DNA of 64,000 nucleotides from Aminiphilus circumscriptus DSM 16581 (lineage in GTDB: Bacteria > Synergistota > Synergistia > Synergistales > Aminiphilaceae). The translations under genes and the position numbers were made by a program. Below, piece after piece: positions 25,715-35,021 of the stretch; the first letter of the stretch is position 1; every line of letters begins with the position of its first letter. The stretch lies in assembly GCF_000526375.1 (NCBI RefSeq), contig NZ_JAFY01000002.1, positions 1,116,001 to 1,180,000 on the forward strand, in the 5' to 3' direction. The notes beneath the pieces were generated by a model. That model searched no databases. It saw nothing but the letters and a program-made list of their open reading frames with translations, and had not been told where the DNA came from.

Positions 25715-26875
25715 ATGCTCGTCTCACGTCGTATCTACTGGCCCTCCATCAATCTTATCGGCCCCGGCTGTGTGAAGGAAGTCGGCGCGGAAGCGGCAAA
25801 GCTTGGTCTGAAGAAGGCCCTGCTGGTAACGGACAAGGTGCTCGTCCAAGCGGGTGTGGCGGGGAAAGTCATGGAAAGCCTCACCGCAGCGGGAGTCCCC
25901 TATGTGGTTTTCGACGAGGTACAGCCCAATCCCACCATGAAGAACGTGAACGACGCCCTGGCACTCCTGAAGAAAGAAGGGTGCGATTTCCTCGTTTCCG
26001 TGGGTGGTGGTTCACCCCAGGATGCGGCATCCGCCGTGTCGATTCTCGCCACCAACGGCGGCGATGTCCGGGACTACGAGGGCATCGCCAAATCCTCGCG
26101 CCGCGGACTCCCTGTGGTGGCGGTGAACACCACCGCCGGAACCGCTGCGGAGGTGACCGTGAACTACGTGATCACCGACGAGGAGCGGAAAATCAAAATG
26201 GTCATGGTGGATCCCAACTCGCTCGCCGTTGTTGCGGTGAACGATCCGGCGCTGATGATCGGCAAACCCGCTGGGCTCACCGCCGCAACGGGCATGGATG
26301 CCCTGACCCATGCCATCGAGGCCTACGTGACCAGAGGTGCTTATGAACTCTCGGACCACATCGCCTACAAGGCAATCGAGCTTATCGGCGCCAACCTTCG
26401 GGACGCGGTAAAAGACGGCTCCGATCTGAAGGCCCGCTCCGGCATGGCTTGGGGTTCTTTTGTGGCGGGGCTTTCCTTCTCCAACTGCGGCCTCGGCATC
26501 GTGCACTCAATGGCCCATCAGCTCGGATCGGAGTACGATCTGCCCCACGGTGTGGCCAACGCCATTCTGCTTCCCTATGTCATGGAGTTCAATCGGGAGG
26601 TCTGCGTGGCGAAGTTCGCCCGCATTGCCCTGGCTCTCGGCAAGAATGTGACGGGAAAGACCCCTGAAGAAGCTTCCCTCATGGCCGTGGAGGCGGTGAA
26701 GGAACTCTCTCGGGATGTGTGTATCCCCGCTCTCCGGGAGACGGCCTTCAGCCCCAAGGATGTGGACAAGCTCGCCGCCCAGGCTCTGCGTGATGTCTGT
26801 ACCGGCGGAAATCCCAAGGATGTCACCGTGGATGATCTGAAGGCCCTTTATCTGAAGGCCTACGAGGGAGCGTAG
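25715..26875 (+). CDS. iron-containing (group III) alcohol dehydrogenase, first paralogue
   Basis: A 386-residue enzyme. The NAD(P) loop is VSVGGGSPQDAAS. The metal-binding motifs are GMDALTHAIEAY (Asp and His ligands) and GIVHSMAHQLGSEYDLPHG (two His ligands), all kept. Such enzymes interconvert alcohols and aldehydes in fermentation. The start ATG at 25715 has GGGAAAGGGAG upstream, and an upstream in-frame extension lies before the promoter. It stands alone between terminators, so it is a single-gene unit. The two other iron-ADHs in this window differ clearly in sequence. A role in recycling reducing power with AOR products is inferred. Confidence 0.9.
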   Translation: MLVSRRIYWPSINLIGPGCVKEVGAEAAKLGLKKALLVTDKVLVQAGVAGKVMESLTAAGVPYVVFDEVQPNPTMKNVNDALALLKKEGCDFLVSVGGGSPQDAASAVSILATNGGDVRDYEGIAKSSRRGLPVVAVNTTAGTAAEVTVNYVITDEERKIKMVMVDPNSLAVVAVNDPALMIGKPAGLTAATGMDALTHAIEAYVTRGAYELSDHIAYKAIELIGANLRDAVKDGSDLKARSGMAWGSFVAGLSFSNCGLGIVHSMAHQLGSEYDLPHGVANAILLPYVMEFNREVCVAKFARIALALGKNVTGKTPEEASLMAVEAVKELSRDVCIPALRETAFSPKDVDKLAAQALRDVCTGGNPKDVTVDDLKALYLKAYEGA

Positions 26876-26962
26876 AGAAGAAAAGATCGGAATTCTCCAG
26901 TCTTCTCTATAAAGGAGCGGCGCATGTCCACCGGGTGCGGGAATTTCCAGAGCCGGAGCATG

Positions 26963-27010
26963 CGAAACACAGGTACCGAGAGGAAGAACCCTCTCGGCAC
27001 CTGTGTTTCG
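26963..27010. terminator. bidirectional terminator between iron-ADH and the GGDEF gene
   Basis: A 21-bp stem with one mismatch (26963-26983 with 26990-27010), a 6-nt loop, and AAA or TTT inside the outer stem ends. It serves both convergent genes. Confidence 0.85.
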
Positions 27011-27032
27011 CTGTCCGGCCGACGACCTGCGG

Positions 27033-29072
27033 TCAGCGTTTCGCCTCCACGCGGTTCCGCCCCAGGCGCTTCGCTTTGTACATGGCCTGGTCAGCCCTTT
27101 CGAGAAGGGTGTCGAGAGTGTCCTGTTCCTGCCGTTCCGCCACGCCGACACTCACGGTGACGGTGAGGAGTTCCTCCCCGGAGAGGACGATCTCCGAGTG
27201 CTCCACGGCGGCCCGGAGACGCTCCGCGGCGATGAGGGCCGCATCGAGAGGCGTTTCGGGAAGCAGTGCGGCGAACTCTTCTCCGCCGTAGCGGCCGAGC
27301 AGGTCGATGGTCCGAAGCTCCCTTCGGAAGATCCCCGCCACGGCCCGGAGAACCTCGTCCCCGGCGCGGTGGCCGAAGCGGTCGTTGATGCGCTTGAAAT
27401 GATCCAGGTCGAACATGAGCGCCGAAAGCGTGCGCCCGTAACGAAGCGTTCTGGTGAACTCTCTTTCTCCCTGGGTGAAGAAATGGCGCCGGTTGTCGAT
27501 GCCCGTGAGGGGGTCCGTGACGGCGAGCTGCTCCATTTCCCCGAAGAGACGGACGTTTTCAAGGGCCACCGCCACCTGGGAGGCGAGGGTGCGGAAAATG
27601 TGGAGGTCGTGCTCGTCGTAAGCGTCCGGCTCGGCGCTGCGCACCCGCATGGTTCCCAGAACGCGGTCGCCGAAGAGAAGCGGCACGTGCATGTGCGATT
27701 CCGGTCGGTCCGAGACGGAGGTGTGTCGCCCGGTCCGTTCGAGAAAGGCGTCGATCTCTTCCCTGTTTCGGAAGAGCAGCGCCTCTTTGGTGGCGATGAC
27801 GTGTCCCGTGATGCCGTCCTCCAGGGGGTGGCTGACCGAGAGTTCCGTGGTACCCGGTGCGGAAACGTACTGCGGTTCCCAGGTTTTTGTGACATCGTTG
27901 TAGATGGAGAGCACCAACGACCGGACATCGAGGAGGCGGGAGACCTGCTCCCGGATGGTGTCCAGGAGTGTCGTCAGATCGGTCTTCGGTGACGCCAGCG
28001 CCATCGCGGTGGAGGCGAGGGCCTCCGCGGTGTTCCTGGCGCGATGCAGTTCCGTGATGTCGTGGAGGACCACGAGCGTGCCCATCTCCTGCCCCTGCTC
28101 GTCCGCAAGCGGCGAGGAGACGAGGTGGAACCACTGACGCCCCCGATGTTCTCCAAGAGGGAACTCGCTTCGGAGCGGTTTGCCGTTGCCGTTTTCCAGA
28201 ATGGTGTTCCAGGGCGGCGAGAGATCCCGGGCGACTGTGCCGAGGAGTTGCGAGCGCGGCAGGCCGACGTGGTTTTCCGCGGCGCGGTTCACGAAGGCGA
28301 GGCGATGGGTCTTGTCCAGCACGAACACAGGGTCGTTCATGATCTCCATCACCGCCTCCCGGGCTACGGGAGCCAGTTCAAAAGGACGGTAGCGGTGGAG
28401 GGAGAGGGCCACCAGAATCCCCGTGAGAACGAGCAGCGGCGGCGTGAGGTTGACTCCGGGAACCAGCCGAATGCCCAGGTTGAAGAGCGCGTCCGTGACG
28501 ACCGCGAGGAAGGCTCCCGCGAGGACGAGGACCGCGTTGCCCCGGAAACGGGAAGGGACATCCCGGAGATTGCGCAGCAACAGCCACAGTGACCAGAGGA
28601 AGATGCCGTAGAAGTAGGCGATACGAAACCAGAACCAGGGACCACTGTGATAGAGCAGCGCTCCTCCGCTGCTGTCGGTGACGAGATGGAAGTTGTTCCG
28701 AACGAGAAGGGCGAAGAGGCGCGGGTCGGCGCAGAAGAGGATGTCGAGGGCGGGGACGAGCAGGAACCACCAGATGCGGCGACGAGAAAGCAGTTCGGGC
28801 CGGTTGAGGAAACGCACCGTCATGAGAAACCAGGGCAATGGGAGGAAGGTGAGCAGGGGAAGACGAAGGCGCATCCAGAAAAGTTTTTCCCCCAGCCCGA
28901 CGGAGACGATGCCCATGGCGTACAGCGCGGTCCAGAGGGCGGTGGTGAACATGAAAACCGAGAACGGTGCGGCGGCGCGGTTTTGCCCCGCGTGTCCAAC
29001 GCCGTAGAGGGCGAGAAAGAGAAACGCGGTGGCGGAGATCCAGAGCGGCGTGACGTAGACGGTGTGCTCCAT
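27033..29072 (-). CDS. 7TM-PAS-GAF-GGDEF diguanylate cyclase
   Basis: A 679-residue membrane sensor. Residues 1-225 hold about seven hydrophobic helices of the histidine-kinase-N 7TM type (for example FLFLALYGVGHAGQNR). A PAS domain (about 230-340, IMNDPVFVLDKTHRLAFVNRAAENHVG) and a GAF domain (about 355-505) follow. The GGDEF domain has the active-site GGEEF at 596-600 and an intact inhibitory I-site R587-x-x-D590, so it should make c-di-GMP with product feedback. The start ATG at 29072 has AAGGGAGA upstream. Three HD-GYP proteins in the window provide the opposing activity. Confidence 0.92.
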   Translation of the reverse strand: MEHTVYVTPLWISATAFLFLALYGVGHAGQNRAAAPFSVFMFTTALWTALYAMGIVSVGLGEKLFWMRLRLPLLTFLPLPWFLMTVRFLNRPELLSRRRIWWFLLVPALDILFCADPRLFALLVRNNFHLVTDSSGGALLYHSGPWFWFRIAYFYGIFLWSLWLLLRNLRDVPSRFRGNAVLVLAGAFLAVVTDALFNLGIRLVPGVNLTPPLLVLTGILVALSLHRYRPFELAPVAREAVMEIMNDPVFVLDKTHRLAFVNRAAENHVGLPRSQLLGTVARDLSPPWNTILENGNGKPLRSEFPLGEHRGRQWFHLVSSPLADEQGQEMGTLVVLHDITELHRARNTAEALASTAMALASPKTDLTTLLDTIREQVSRLLDVRSLVLSIYNDVTKTWEPQYVSAPGTTELSVSHPLEDGITGHVIATKEALLFRNREEIDAFLERTGRHTSVSDRPESHMHVPLLFGDRVLGTMRVRSAEPDAYDEHDLHIFRTLASQVAVALENVRLFGEMEQLAVTDPLTGIDNRRHFFTQGEREFTRTLRYGRTLSALMFDLDHFKRINDRFGHRAGDEVLRAVAGIFRRELRTIDLLGRYGGEEFAALLPETPLDAALIAAERLRAAVEHSEIVLSGEELLTVTVSVGVAERQEQDTLDTLLERADQAMYKAKRLGRNRVEAKR

Positions 29073-29248
29073 CCGTGGAATCTCCCTTTCGCAAGAGACG
29101 CTGGAGTCGTGATCCCTTCCGCATTCCACGATGCGTTCTCCCACCGAGGGTGTCGAAAGAGGGTATGTCTCTCTTCCGGGGCGGGGTCCTTTTTGCGGAG
29201 CCCGACGAACCCCCGGAGATCATTTGTAAAAGTCCATACTCTCAAACA

Positions 29249-29261
29249 ACAATACTATTGT
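29249..29261. promoter_or_regulatory. 13-bp palindrome upstream of the GGDEF gene
   Basis: ACAATA-C-TATTGT is perfect and lies in A/T-rich DNA between the GGDEF gene and the end of the small Cys-rich gene. It is a candidate regulator site for the GGDEF gene on the minus strand. Confidence 0.4.
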
Positions 29262-29268
29262 ACACGTT

Positions 29269-29457
29269 TCACTCTTTCCCTTCCAGCGAGGAAATCTCTT
29301 CCTTGCGTGAGGGTTTTTTCGGCGGTGGGCAGGGGCCCAGGCCGCATTCCGGGCAACCGCGACCGCATCCCCGGGGTTTGGTGCGCCGCCTGCCGAGCCA
29401 TATGGTACCGAGCAGAAGCAGCAACGCGAAGGCGGGAAGGAGAATGGTCCGCATCAT
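29269..29457 (-). CDS. small Cys-rich single-pass membrane protein
   Basis: A 62-residue protein: a hydrophobic N-terminal helix (about 3-20, LLPAFALLLLLGTIWL), an arginine-rich turn, then CGRGCPECGLGPCPPPKK with four cysteines, and a charged tail. The start ATG has a perfect AAGGAGG 6 nt upstream, and the gene begins 28 bp after the disulfide-reductase gene, so they are co-transcribed. The layout recalls FeoB-associated Cys-rich membrane proteins and other small metal-handling peptides, but I cannot assign a family. A metal-delivery or anchoring role with the reductase is inferred from position only. Confidence 0.65.
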   Translation of the reverse strand: MMRTILLPAFALLLLLGTIWLGRRRTKPRGCGRGCPECGLGPCPPPKKPSRKEEISSLEGKE

Positions 29458-29485
29458 CGCCCGCCTCCTTGTCGCACCGGGGTGG

Positions 29486-31068
29486 TCATGACCGATCCTT
29501 TTTTTCCTGCCGGCCGGTGTGTTCCGATCCGAAACGCATGCCGATCCATCGGGAGAGAAGTCCCCGGAGTCCCGCGGTGAGACGCTGCCGGTTCGCGAGA
29601 TGCGCGGCCCTGCCGATCACCTCGGCCTGAGTGGGGTAGGGGAAGGGAACGCTGTCGAGCCTGCGGAGTCCCATTCCGGCAGCCATGGCCGTGGCGATGA
29701 TGCCGATGCTCTCTCCCGCGTGGGCGGACACGAGGGTCGCGCCGAGGATGGTGTCACTCCCGGAGCGGAGCAGGATCTTGAAAAATCCCTCGGGTTCTCC
29801 CTCGATGAGCGCCCGATCCACCTCGGCAAGGGAGACGCGGAGTACGGTTGCGGCAATGCCTGCTCGGGCGGCCTCCTCCTCGGTCAGTCCCACCGTGGCG
29901 ATCTCCGGATCGGTGAAGGTGCACCGCGGAACCGGGACGGAACTCCACCGCCGCTTCGCGGGAAAGAAGGCGTTCTGCAGGGCGATGCGGGCCGAGGCCT
30001 CCGCGGCGGCGGTGTATTTCGTGTCGAGGCAGCAGTCTCCCGCGGCAAAGACCGCTTCGTTGGAGGTGCGCAGATGATCGTCCACGCGAATGCCGCCTGC
30101 GGGGTTGAAGGCGACAAGCCCCGTGTCGAGGTTCATGCGGCTCAGGTCGGGAACGCGCCCCGTGGCGGCCAGAATTTTTTCCGCGTGGAGCGTCTCCTCG
30201 CCCTCGGGGCGCTGGAGGTAGAGGGTTGTCCCGTTCCGGTGGAGTTCGGAGGAGCAAATCTCCGTGAAGGGCAGCAGGCGCACACCCTGCCGGACGAGGT
30301 GGGCGCCGAGAAAATCACCCACCTCCCGGTCCTCCCGGGGAAGCAGACGATTGCCGCGGAGGAGCAGGGAGACCTCGCAGCCGAGCCGGGCAAACGCCAG
30401 AGCCATCTCGCACCCCATGGGGCCGCCCCCAGGATGGCGAGCGACGCGGGAAGGCGCTCCAGTTCGAAGAGCGTCTCGTTGGTGAGATAGTCCGCCTTGG
30501 AGAGCCCCGGAATCGCCGGCTTCGCTGGGCGGGCGCCCACGGCGAGAAGCGCCCGCCGGAAATGGAGCGACGCGTCTCCCGTGGACAGGCACGCATGGGA
30601 CAGGAAGCGAGCGTCCCCGAAGAAGACGTCCACGCCCTGCTCCCGCAGCCGGTGGGCGCTGTCGTTTTCCGCAAGGTCGGCCCGGATCTCCCGAACGCGC
30701 CGCATGACCTCCGCCGGGTCGGGAAGAACGTTCGCGTCCGGATGCCGGAGCGGCCATTGCCGCCCCATGGCTGCGGCCTTCGCGAGGCGGCACAGGGCCT
30801 TGGAGGGAACGCACCCCGCGTTGAGGCGGTCGCCCCCCAGGCGGCGGCGCTCCACGAGGGCCACGCGAAATCCCAGCGTGGCGGCGCCTGTCGCGGCGAC
30901 GAGCCCGGCCGTTCCACCTCCCACGACGACCAGGTGGTAAAAGGGCGCCGGATCGGGATTCTTCCACTCTTCGGGGTGTACATGCTGCAGAAGCCGCCGC
31001 GTCGGGGCGTCCTCGGACGTGTGCGTCTGATTCGGCGGGGTTGTCGTGAATGGGGGTGGTGCGACCAT
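29486..31068 (-). pseudogene. FAD-dependent pyridine nucleotide-disulfide reductase (MerA/Lpd-like), frameshifted
   Basis: The full frame is about 527 codons starting at ATG 31068 (ribosome site GGAGGA). The N-terminal part reads [18 protein letters not shown] (FAD loop) and [15 protein letters not shown]. The C-terminal part reads [17 protein letters not shown] (NAD loop), AAGDCCLDTKYTAAAEA and the dimerisation domain. The two halves are in different frames. A G is missing in the minus-strand run opposite C 30426-30430, where GGGPMGCE should follow LAIL. In addition, the first cysteine of the redox pair (normally CLNxGC) is arginine. The protein is therefore probably not an active disulfide reductase. 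Confidence 0.8.
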
Positions 31069-31102
31069 CGGTCTTCCTCCTTTGCCGTTTGAAGTCAATT
31101 TG

Positions 31103-31132
31103 ATTGTACTCCGTTTTTTAGGGAAGGCGCAA
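31103..31132 (-). promoter_or_regulatory. promoter of the disulfide-reductase gene
   Basis: On the minus strand, TTGCGC (plus 31127-31132) and TACAAT (plus 31103-31108) are 18 nt apart, 35 nt upstream of the ATG. The rest of the 31069-31368 divergent gap holds the start of the DapA-family gene. Confidence 0.5.
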
Positions 31133-31329
31133 TGCCGATGTGATGACGCGAAAAAGAGCAGGTTTTCAGAACAGGGCGGTGAACGGCGCCTTCCCGGTGA
31201 AAAGGCGAAAATCGGTGCGGCGAAAGAAATGTGGTTGTGTTTCCGGAGAGCCGCTGGTCGCCTTGATCCGACCGGAGAACTCTTCAGTTCTCGAGCACTT
31301 CCGGGCACTCTCCTTTGTGGAGAAAGGGG

Positions 31330-31338
31330 TGATAGAAT
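31330..31338 (+). promoter_or_regulatory. extended -10 promoter of the DapA-family gene
   Basis: TGA-TAGAAT forms an extended -10 box 31 nt before the ATG. The same TGATAGAATG string occurs before the second iron-ADH at 49705. No clear -35 is present. Confidence 0.4.
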
Positions 31339-31368
31339 GGCCGAAAATCGGATGCGAGGAGGACCATC

Positions 31369-32325
31369 ATGACAGAGCGCTCGGCTTCGTCTCATGCTCA
31401 TGCATGCGCGGTACCAACCGACCCGGATCGTTTTTCCGGCATTTTCCTTCCCATCCCCACCCCCTTTCGTTCCGACGAGGAGCTGGATCTCCCCGCGCTG
31501 GAGGAAAACCTTTCCCGGTGGTGTGCCACGGGTATCCGCGGCTTTGCCGTGATGGGATCCACGGGGGAATTTCCCGCCCTGTCGCGGGAGGAGAAAGGAA
31601 CACTCCTCGCTGCGGTGGCGGACAAGGTGAAAGGGAAAAAGATTCTTCTCGCGGGAACAGGGTGCGAATCCCTTCGGGAGACGCTCCTCTTGAGCCGGGA
31701 AGCCGCGGCCCTCGGATACGACGCGCTTCTCGTTCTGCCTCCCCACTACTACAAGGGCAGCATGACCGACGCGACGCTGGAGCGTTATTTTCTCGACGTG
31801 GCGGATCTGGCCCCCCTGCCGCTCTTTCTCTACAACATGCCCGCCAACACGGGGATCAATCTCTCGCCGGCCCTCACGGTGCGTCTCGCGGCGCACCCCA
31901 ACGTGGCGGGCATCAAGGACAGCACCTTCAGTGCCTCCCAGCTCGCGGCCATCGCCGCGGATATGCCAAAGGACTTCCGTCTCTTCGCCGGGCGCGGGAG
32001 CATGCTGCTCGCTACGCTGCTTCTCGGGGGCCGGGGCGGAACGCTCGCCGTGGCGAACGTCGCGCCGGAGTTCTGCGTCGCCCTCCACGAGGCCTGGTGC
32101 GCCGGCGACCTGGAGCGCGCCCGGCGGATGCAGTTCTGTCTGCTCCCCCTCAACGAGGCGGTGACGGTCCGTTTCGGCCCCGCGGGGATCAAGGCCGCGT
32201 TGGATCTCGCGGGATACCGGGGCGGCCCCTGCCGAAAACCCCTCCTGTCCCTCTCCTCCGACCAGAAGGAGGAACTGAAGCGCATCCTGGAACGTTTTGC
32301 CGAGGACACTCGGGACCTCCGTTAA
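31369..32325 (+). CDS. DapA/N-acetylneuraminate lyase superfamily aldolase
   Basis: A 318-residue TIM-barrel enzyme. The Schiff-base lysine is K183 in AGIKDST and the partner tyrosine is Y155 in [20 protein letters not shown] is the substrate carboxylate-binding GTTGE-type motif. Family members include dihydrodipicolinate synthase, N-acetylneuraminate lyase and several 2-keto acid aldolases. The gene is not next to other lysine genes and has an N-terminal extension of about 20 residues, so a catabolic aldolase role is as likely as DapA. AGGAGG lies upstream of the ATG. Confidence 0.85.
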   Translation: MTERSASSHAHACAVPTDPDRFSGIFLPIPTPFRSDEELDLPALEENLSRWCATGIRGFAVMGSTGEFPALSREEKGTLLAAVADKVKGKKILLAGTGCESLRETLLLSREAAALGYDALLVLPPHYYKGSMTDATLERYFLDVADLAPLPLFLYNMPANTGINLSPALTVRLAAHPNVAGIKDSTFSASQLAAIAADMPKDFRLFAGRGSMLLATLLLGGRGGTLAVANVAPEFCVALHEAWCAGDLERARRMQFCLLPLNEAVTVRFGPAGIKAALDLAGYRGGPCRKPLLSLSSDQKEELKRILERFAEDTRDLR

Positions 32326-32510
32326 CATTCTTTCGCGTTCTCTCGCGAGGCGCCATGTCCGGAAGACGTGTCCGAAGAAAGGCACACGTTCGGCCGCGAC
32401 ATCGTTCTGCTACAATGGGAAAGAACAGGAAAGCGGAGGTGCGGGACAGGATAAAACGCAACGCACGCAACGCAATGCAACGGAAAGCACTTTCCGAGGG
32501 GGGGAGGTCC

Positions 32511-34841
32511 ATGACCGCCAAGGCACGGTTTTTTCTGCTCTCGTTGGGGATCACTGCGCTGTTTCTCTTTCTCGCGGGACGGTCTTTTATGGAACTCCAC
32601 TCCGCTCTGGAGGACTATGTCGCCCGGGACGGCATCGCCGCGACGGTTCAGGGCGCCCGCATGATCGACTCCTATCTGGAGCGTCTCGAGAGCGCGACCC
32701 TTTCGGCGGGACAGGTGGTTCGCCATCTCTACAGCGAGAGAGGGCTGCGCACGAAGGCCGAACTGGAGCCCGTTCTGGTTTCCCTGTTGCGGGCGAACCG
32801 GGACAGGGGAGTGCAGGACATCTTTTTCGCCTCCGAGGCGGAGGGCTTTTTCGCCGACGGCACGGCCTGGAGCCCGCCCTCAGAGTACGACCCCAGGGAA
32901 CGGAGCTGGTACCGCGAGGCCGTTGCGGCGGGAAGGACCGTGCTCAGCTCTCCCTACCGGGACCTCATCACGGGGAAAATGCTCGTCAGCGTCACCGCAC
33001 CCGTCCATGACGAGGGAGAACCGAAGCGGCTCCTCGGTGTCGCCGGCGTGGACGTCTCTCTCGACTATCTCGCCGGAATGGTGGCGATGCAGAAGATCTA
33101 TACCTCCGGATTCGGCATCCTTCTCAACGGAAGCGGAACCTTTCTCGCCATTCCCGAAGAAGGATTCGCCCTCTCCGAGAACATCCTCGTCGCCTCGCCG
33201 GCGATTCCGGAAGAGCTTGCCCGGGTGGGAGTGCGCGTTCTCTCCGGAGAGACGGGATTCGCGGATGTCTTCTTCCTCGGTGCTTCCCAGCGCCTGTTCT
33301 TCGCCCCTTCCACGAAGGGACTCTTCTTCGCCATACTCTTTCCCAAGGCGGTGATCGCGGATCTGGTGCGCCCGCTGTTTCTTCGGTTCGCCCTTGTCGG
33401 AGGCGGTACGCCTCTGCTCGCGATCCTGCTCTTCTATCACGTGGCGAGGACGCTTCTGCGCCCCGTGAGGGACCTGCAGCGCACGGCCGGGGACGTGCAC
33501 CGGGAGCTTTCCCGGGGAGTGGATCTGAGCGAGACCGCCAGATCGGTCTTCTCCCTTGCCGAGGGCGTGCGGAAGCGGAAGCTGGAGACGGCCGTCCCGG
33601 AATTTCGGGACATGCTGTCGAGCCTGGAGGAAGTGCTCGTGCTCATCTCCCGGCAGCAGGAGGAGCTCACCGCCTTCGGACAGGAGACACTGGCCATGAA
33701 CATCGCGCTGGACGAGGCGAACACCACGCTCCAGAAGCGGGAACGGGTCTGGGCAAGCATTCTCGACGTGTTCCGCACGGTGGCGCATTCCTCCGAGGAA
33801 GCGCGATCTCTCGAAAACGTGGCCGGTTCCATCCGGGATGTGACGGAGGCTTACGGCGTTACCGTGGGGTGCGTCGAGGGGGATGCGATCGTTCCCTTCG
33901 CCGCGTCGGGCTACGACGGAACGGGGTCCGGTGTGGAGGAGGGGACGCCGGAAAGAGGAGTCATGGGGCCGGCGAAGCTGGAAGGTTCCGTCGCGGGCAG
34001 AGCCTTCCGGACCGGAGAGGTGCAGTGGATCGAGCATCCCGAGCAGGATCCGGAGTATCTGGAAGTGGATTCCCGCGTGGCGAGCGAGGTGGAGATCCCG
34101 ATCCTCCATGGCGGCAGATCTCTCGGGGTCATCGAGATCGCCTTCGACAAAAAACGTTCCCGGGACGAGGCGCTCCTGGAGACACTTCTTCCGGTGGCGA
34201 CGGCCCTGGGGGGATTGCTCTCCGCGGAACAGTCCGCCCGGGATCTTCGGGCGTCCTACCATTATCTGGCGGAAAAGCTCGCCACCGTGACGGGGATCTA
34301 TCACGACGAGACGGCGGAACATCTGGGGCGCATGGAAGCCTATTGCCGCGAGGTCGCGTCCTGGCTCGGGCGCTCCCAGGAGGAGCAGGAGGAGATCGCC
34401 CTTTTTGCGCGTCTCCACGACATCGGAAAAATCCGCGTCCCCCTGTCGCTCCTCTCGAAGCCGGGAGCATTGACGCCCGAGGAATTCGAGCTGATGAGAA
34501 AGCACACGCTCTGGGGTGCGGAACTCATCGGAGACGCCCCCTGGCTTGAGGTGGGAAAGCGAATCTGTTTGAGTCATCACGAGAAATGGGACGGGAGCGG
34601 CTACCCTCTGGGGCTTTCGGGGGAAAGCATTCCCTGGGAGGGGCGCGTCGTCGCCCTGGCGGACGTCTACGATGCGCTCCGATCTCCCAGGGTGTACAAA
34701 CAGGGCATGGACCACGCCAGGGCGGTGGAGATCATCCTTTCCGGCGATGGAAGAACCTTTCCGGGCCATTTCGACCCGGAAGTGCTCCGCCTCTTTCGGG
34801 AACGCCATGGCATTTTCGAGAAGATCTTCGAAAGTCTGTGA
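32511..34841 (+). CDS. Cache-GAF-HD-GYP membrane sensor, probable c-di-GMP phosphodiesterase
   Basis: A 776-residue protein. A first helix (about 6-26) is followed by an extracytoplasmic double Cache domain (about 35-265) with DPRERSWYREAVAAGRTVLSSPYRD, the usual ligand-binding signature. A second helix (about 285-310) follows, then a HAMP-like linker and coiled coil, a GAF domain (about 430-570) and HD-GYP (about 590-765). HD-GYP motifs are complete: HDETAEHLGRM, LHDIGKIRVP and HHEKWDGSGYPLGLSG. It should degrade c-di-GMP in response to a small molecule outside the membrane. The start ATG at 32511 has GGGGAGGT upstream. Confidence 0.92.
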   Translation: MTAKARFFLLSLGITALFLFLAGRSFMELHSALEDYVARDGIAATVQGARMIDSYLERLESATLSAGQVVRHLYSERGLRTKAELEPVLVSLLRANRDRGVQDIFFASEAEGFFADGTAWSPPSEYDPRERSWYREAVAAGRTVLSSPYRDLITGKMLVSVTAPVHDEGEPKRLLGVAGVDVSLDYLAGMVAMQKIYTSGFGILLNGSGTFLAIPEEGFALSENILVASPAIPEELARVGVRVLSGETGFADVFFLGASQRLFFAPSTKGLFFAILFPKAVIADLVRPLFLRFALVGGGTPLLAILLFYHVARTLLRPVRDLQRTAGDVHRELSRGVDLSETARSVFSLAEGVRKRKLETAVPEFRDMLSSLEEVLVLISRQQEELTAFGQETLAMNIALDEANTTLQKRERVWASILDVFRTVAHSSEEARSLENVAGSIRDVTEAYGVTVGCVEGDAIVPFAASGYDGTGSGVEEGTPERGVMGPAKLEGSVAGRAFRTGEVQWIEHPEQDPEYLEVDSRVASEVEIPILHGGRSLGVIEIAFDKKRSRDEALLETLLPVATALGGLLSAEQSARDLRASYHYLAEKLATVTGIYHDETAEHLGRMEAYCREVASWLGRSQEEQEEIALFARLHDIGKIRVPLSLLSKPGALTPEEFELMRKHTLWGAELIGDAPWLEVGKRICLSHHEKWDGSGYPLGLSGESIPWEGRVVALADVYDALRSPRVYKQGMDHARAVEIILSGDGRTFPGHFDPEVLRLFRERHGIFEKIFESL

Positions 34842-34929
34842 GAGTCGCCCGAGGGGACAGGCCGAGCACGCACCATCCCTTTCGGGGGATCGAAAAGACG
34901 ATTCGCCGAAAAAGGAGATTCCAAGAAAA

Positions 34930-34958
34930 CACCCCGTCGGCGGAGGGCCGACGGGGTG
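34930..34958. terminator. bidirectional terminator between HD-GYP and the secreted-protein gene
   Basis: A perfect 12-bp stem (CACCCCGTCGGC, 34930-34941, with 34947-34958) and a 5-nt loop. A-rich DNA on the left gives a U tract for minus-strand transcripts. Confidence 0.8.
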
Positions 34959-35021
34959 ACATCTTTCCAGGAAAAAAGGGTGGGGGCGGTCAACAAGATA
35001 AGGGGCCTCCCAGGGGTTGCG

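Noticed and set aside
31369-32325. Calling the aldolase DapA outright
   Set aside because: Superfamily residues are shared by several 2-keto acid aldolases, and no lysine-pathway neighbour supports one choice.
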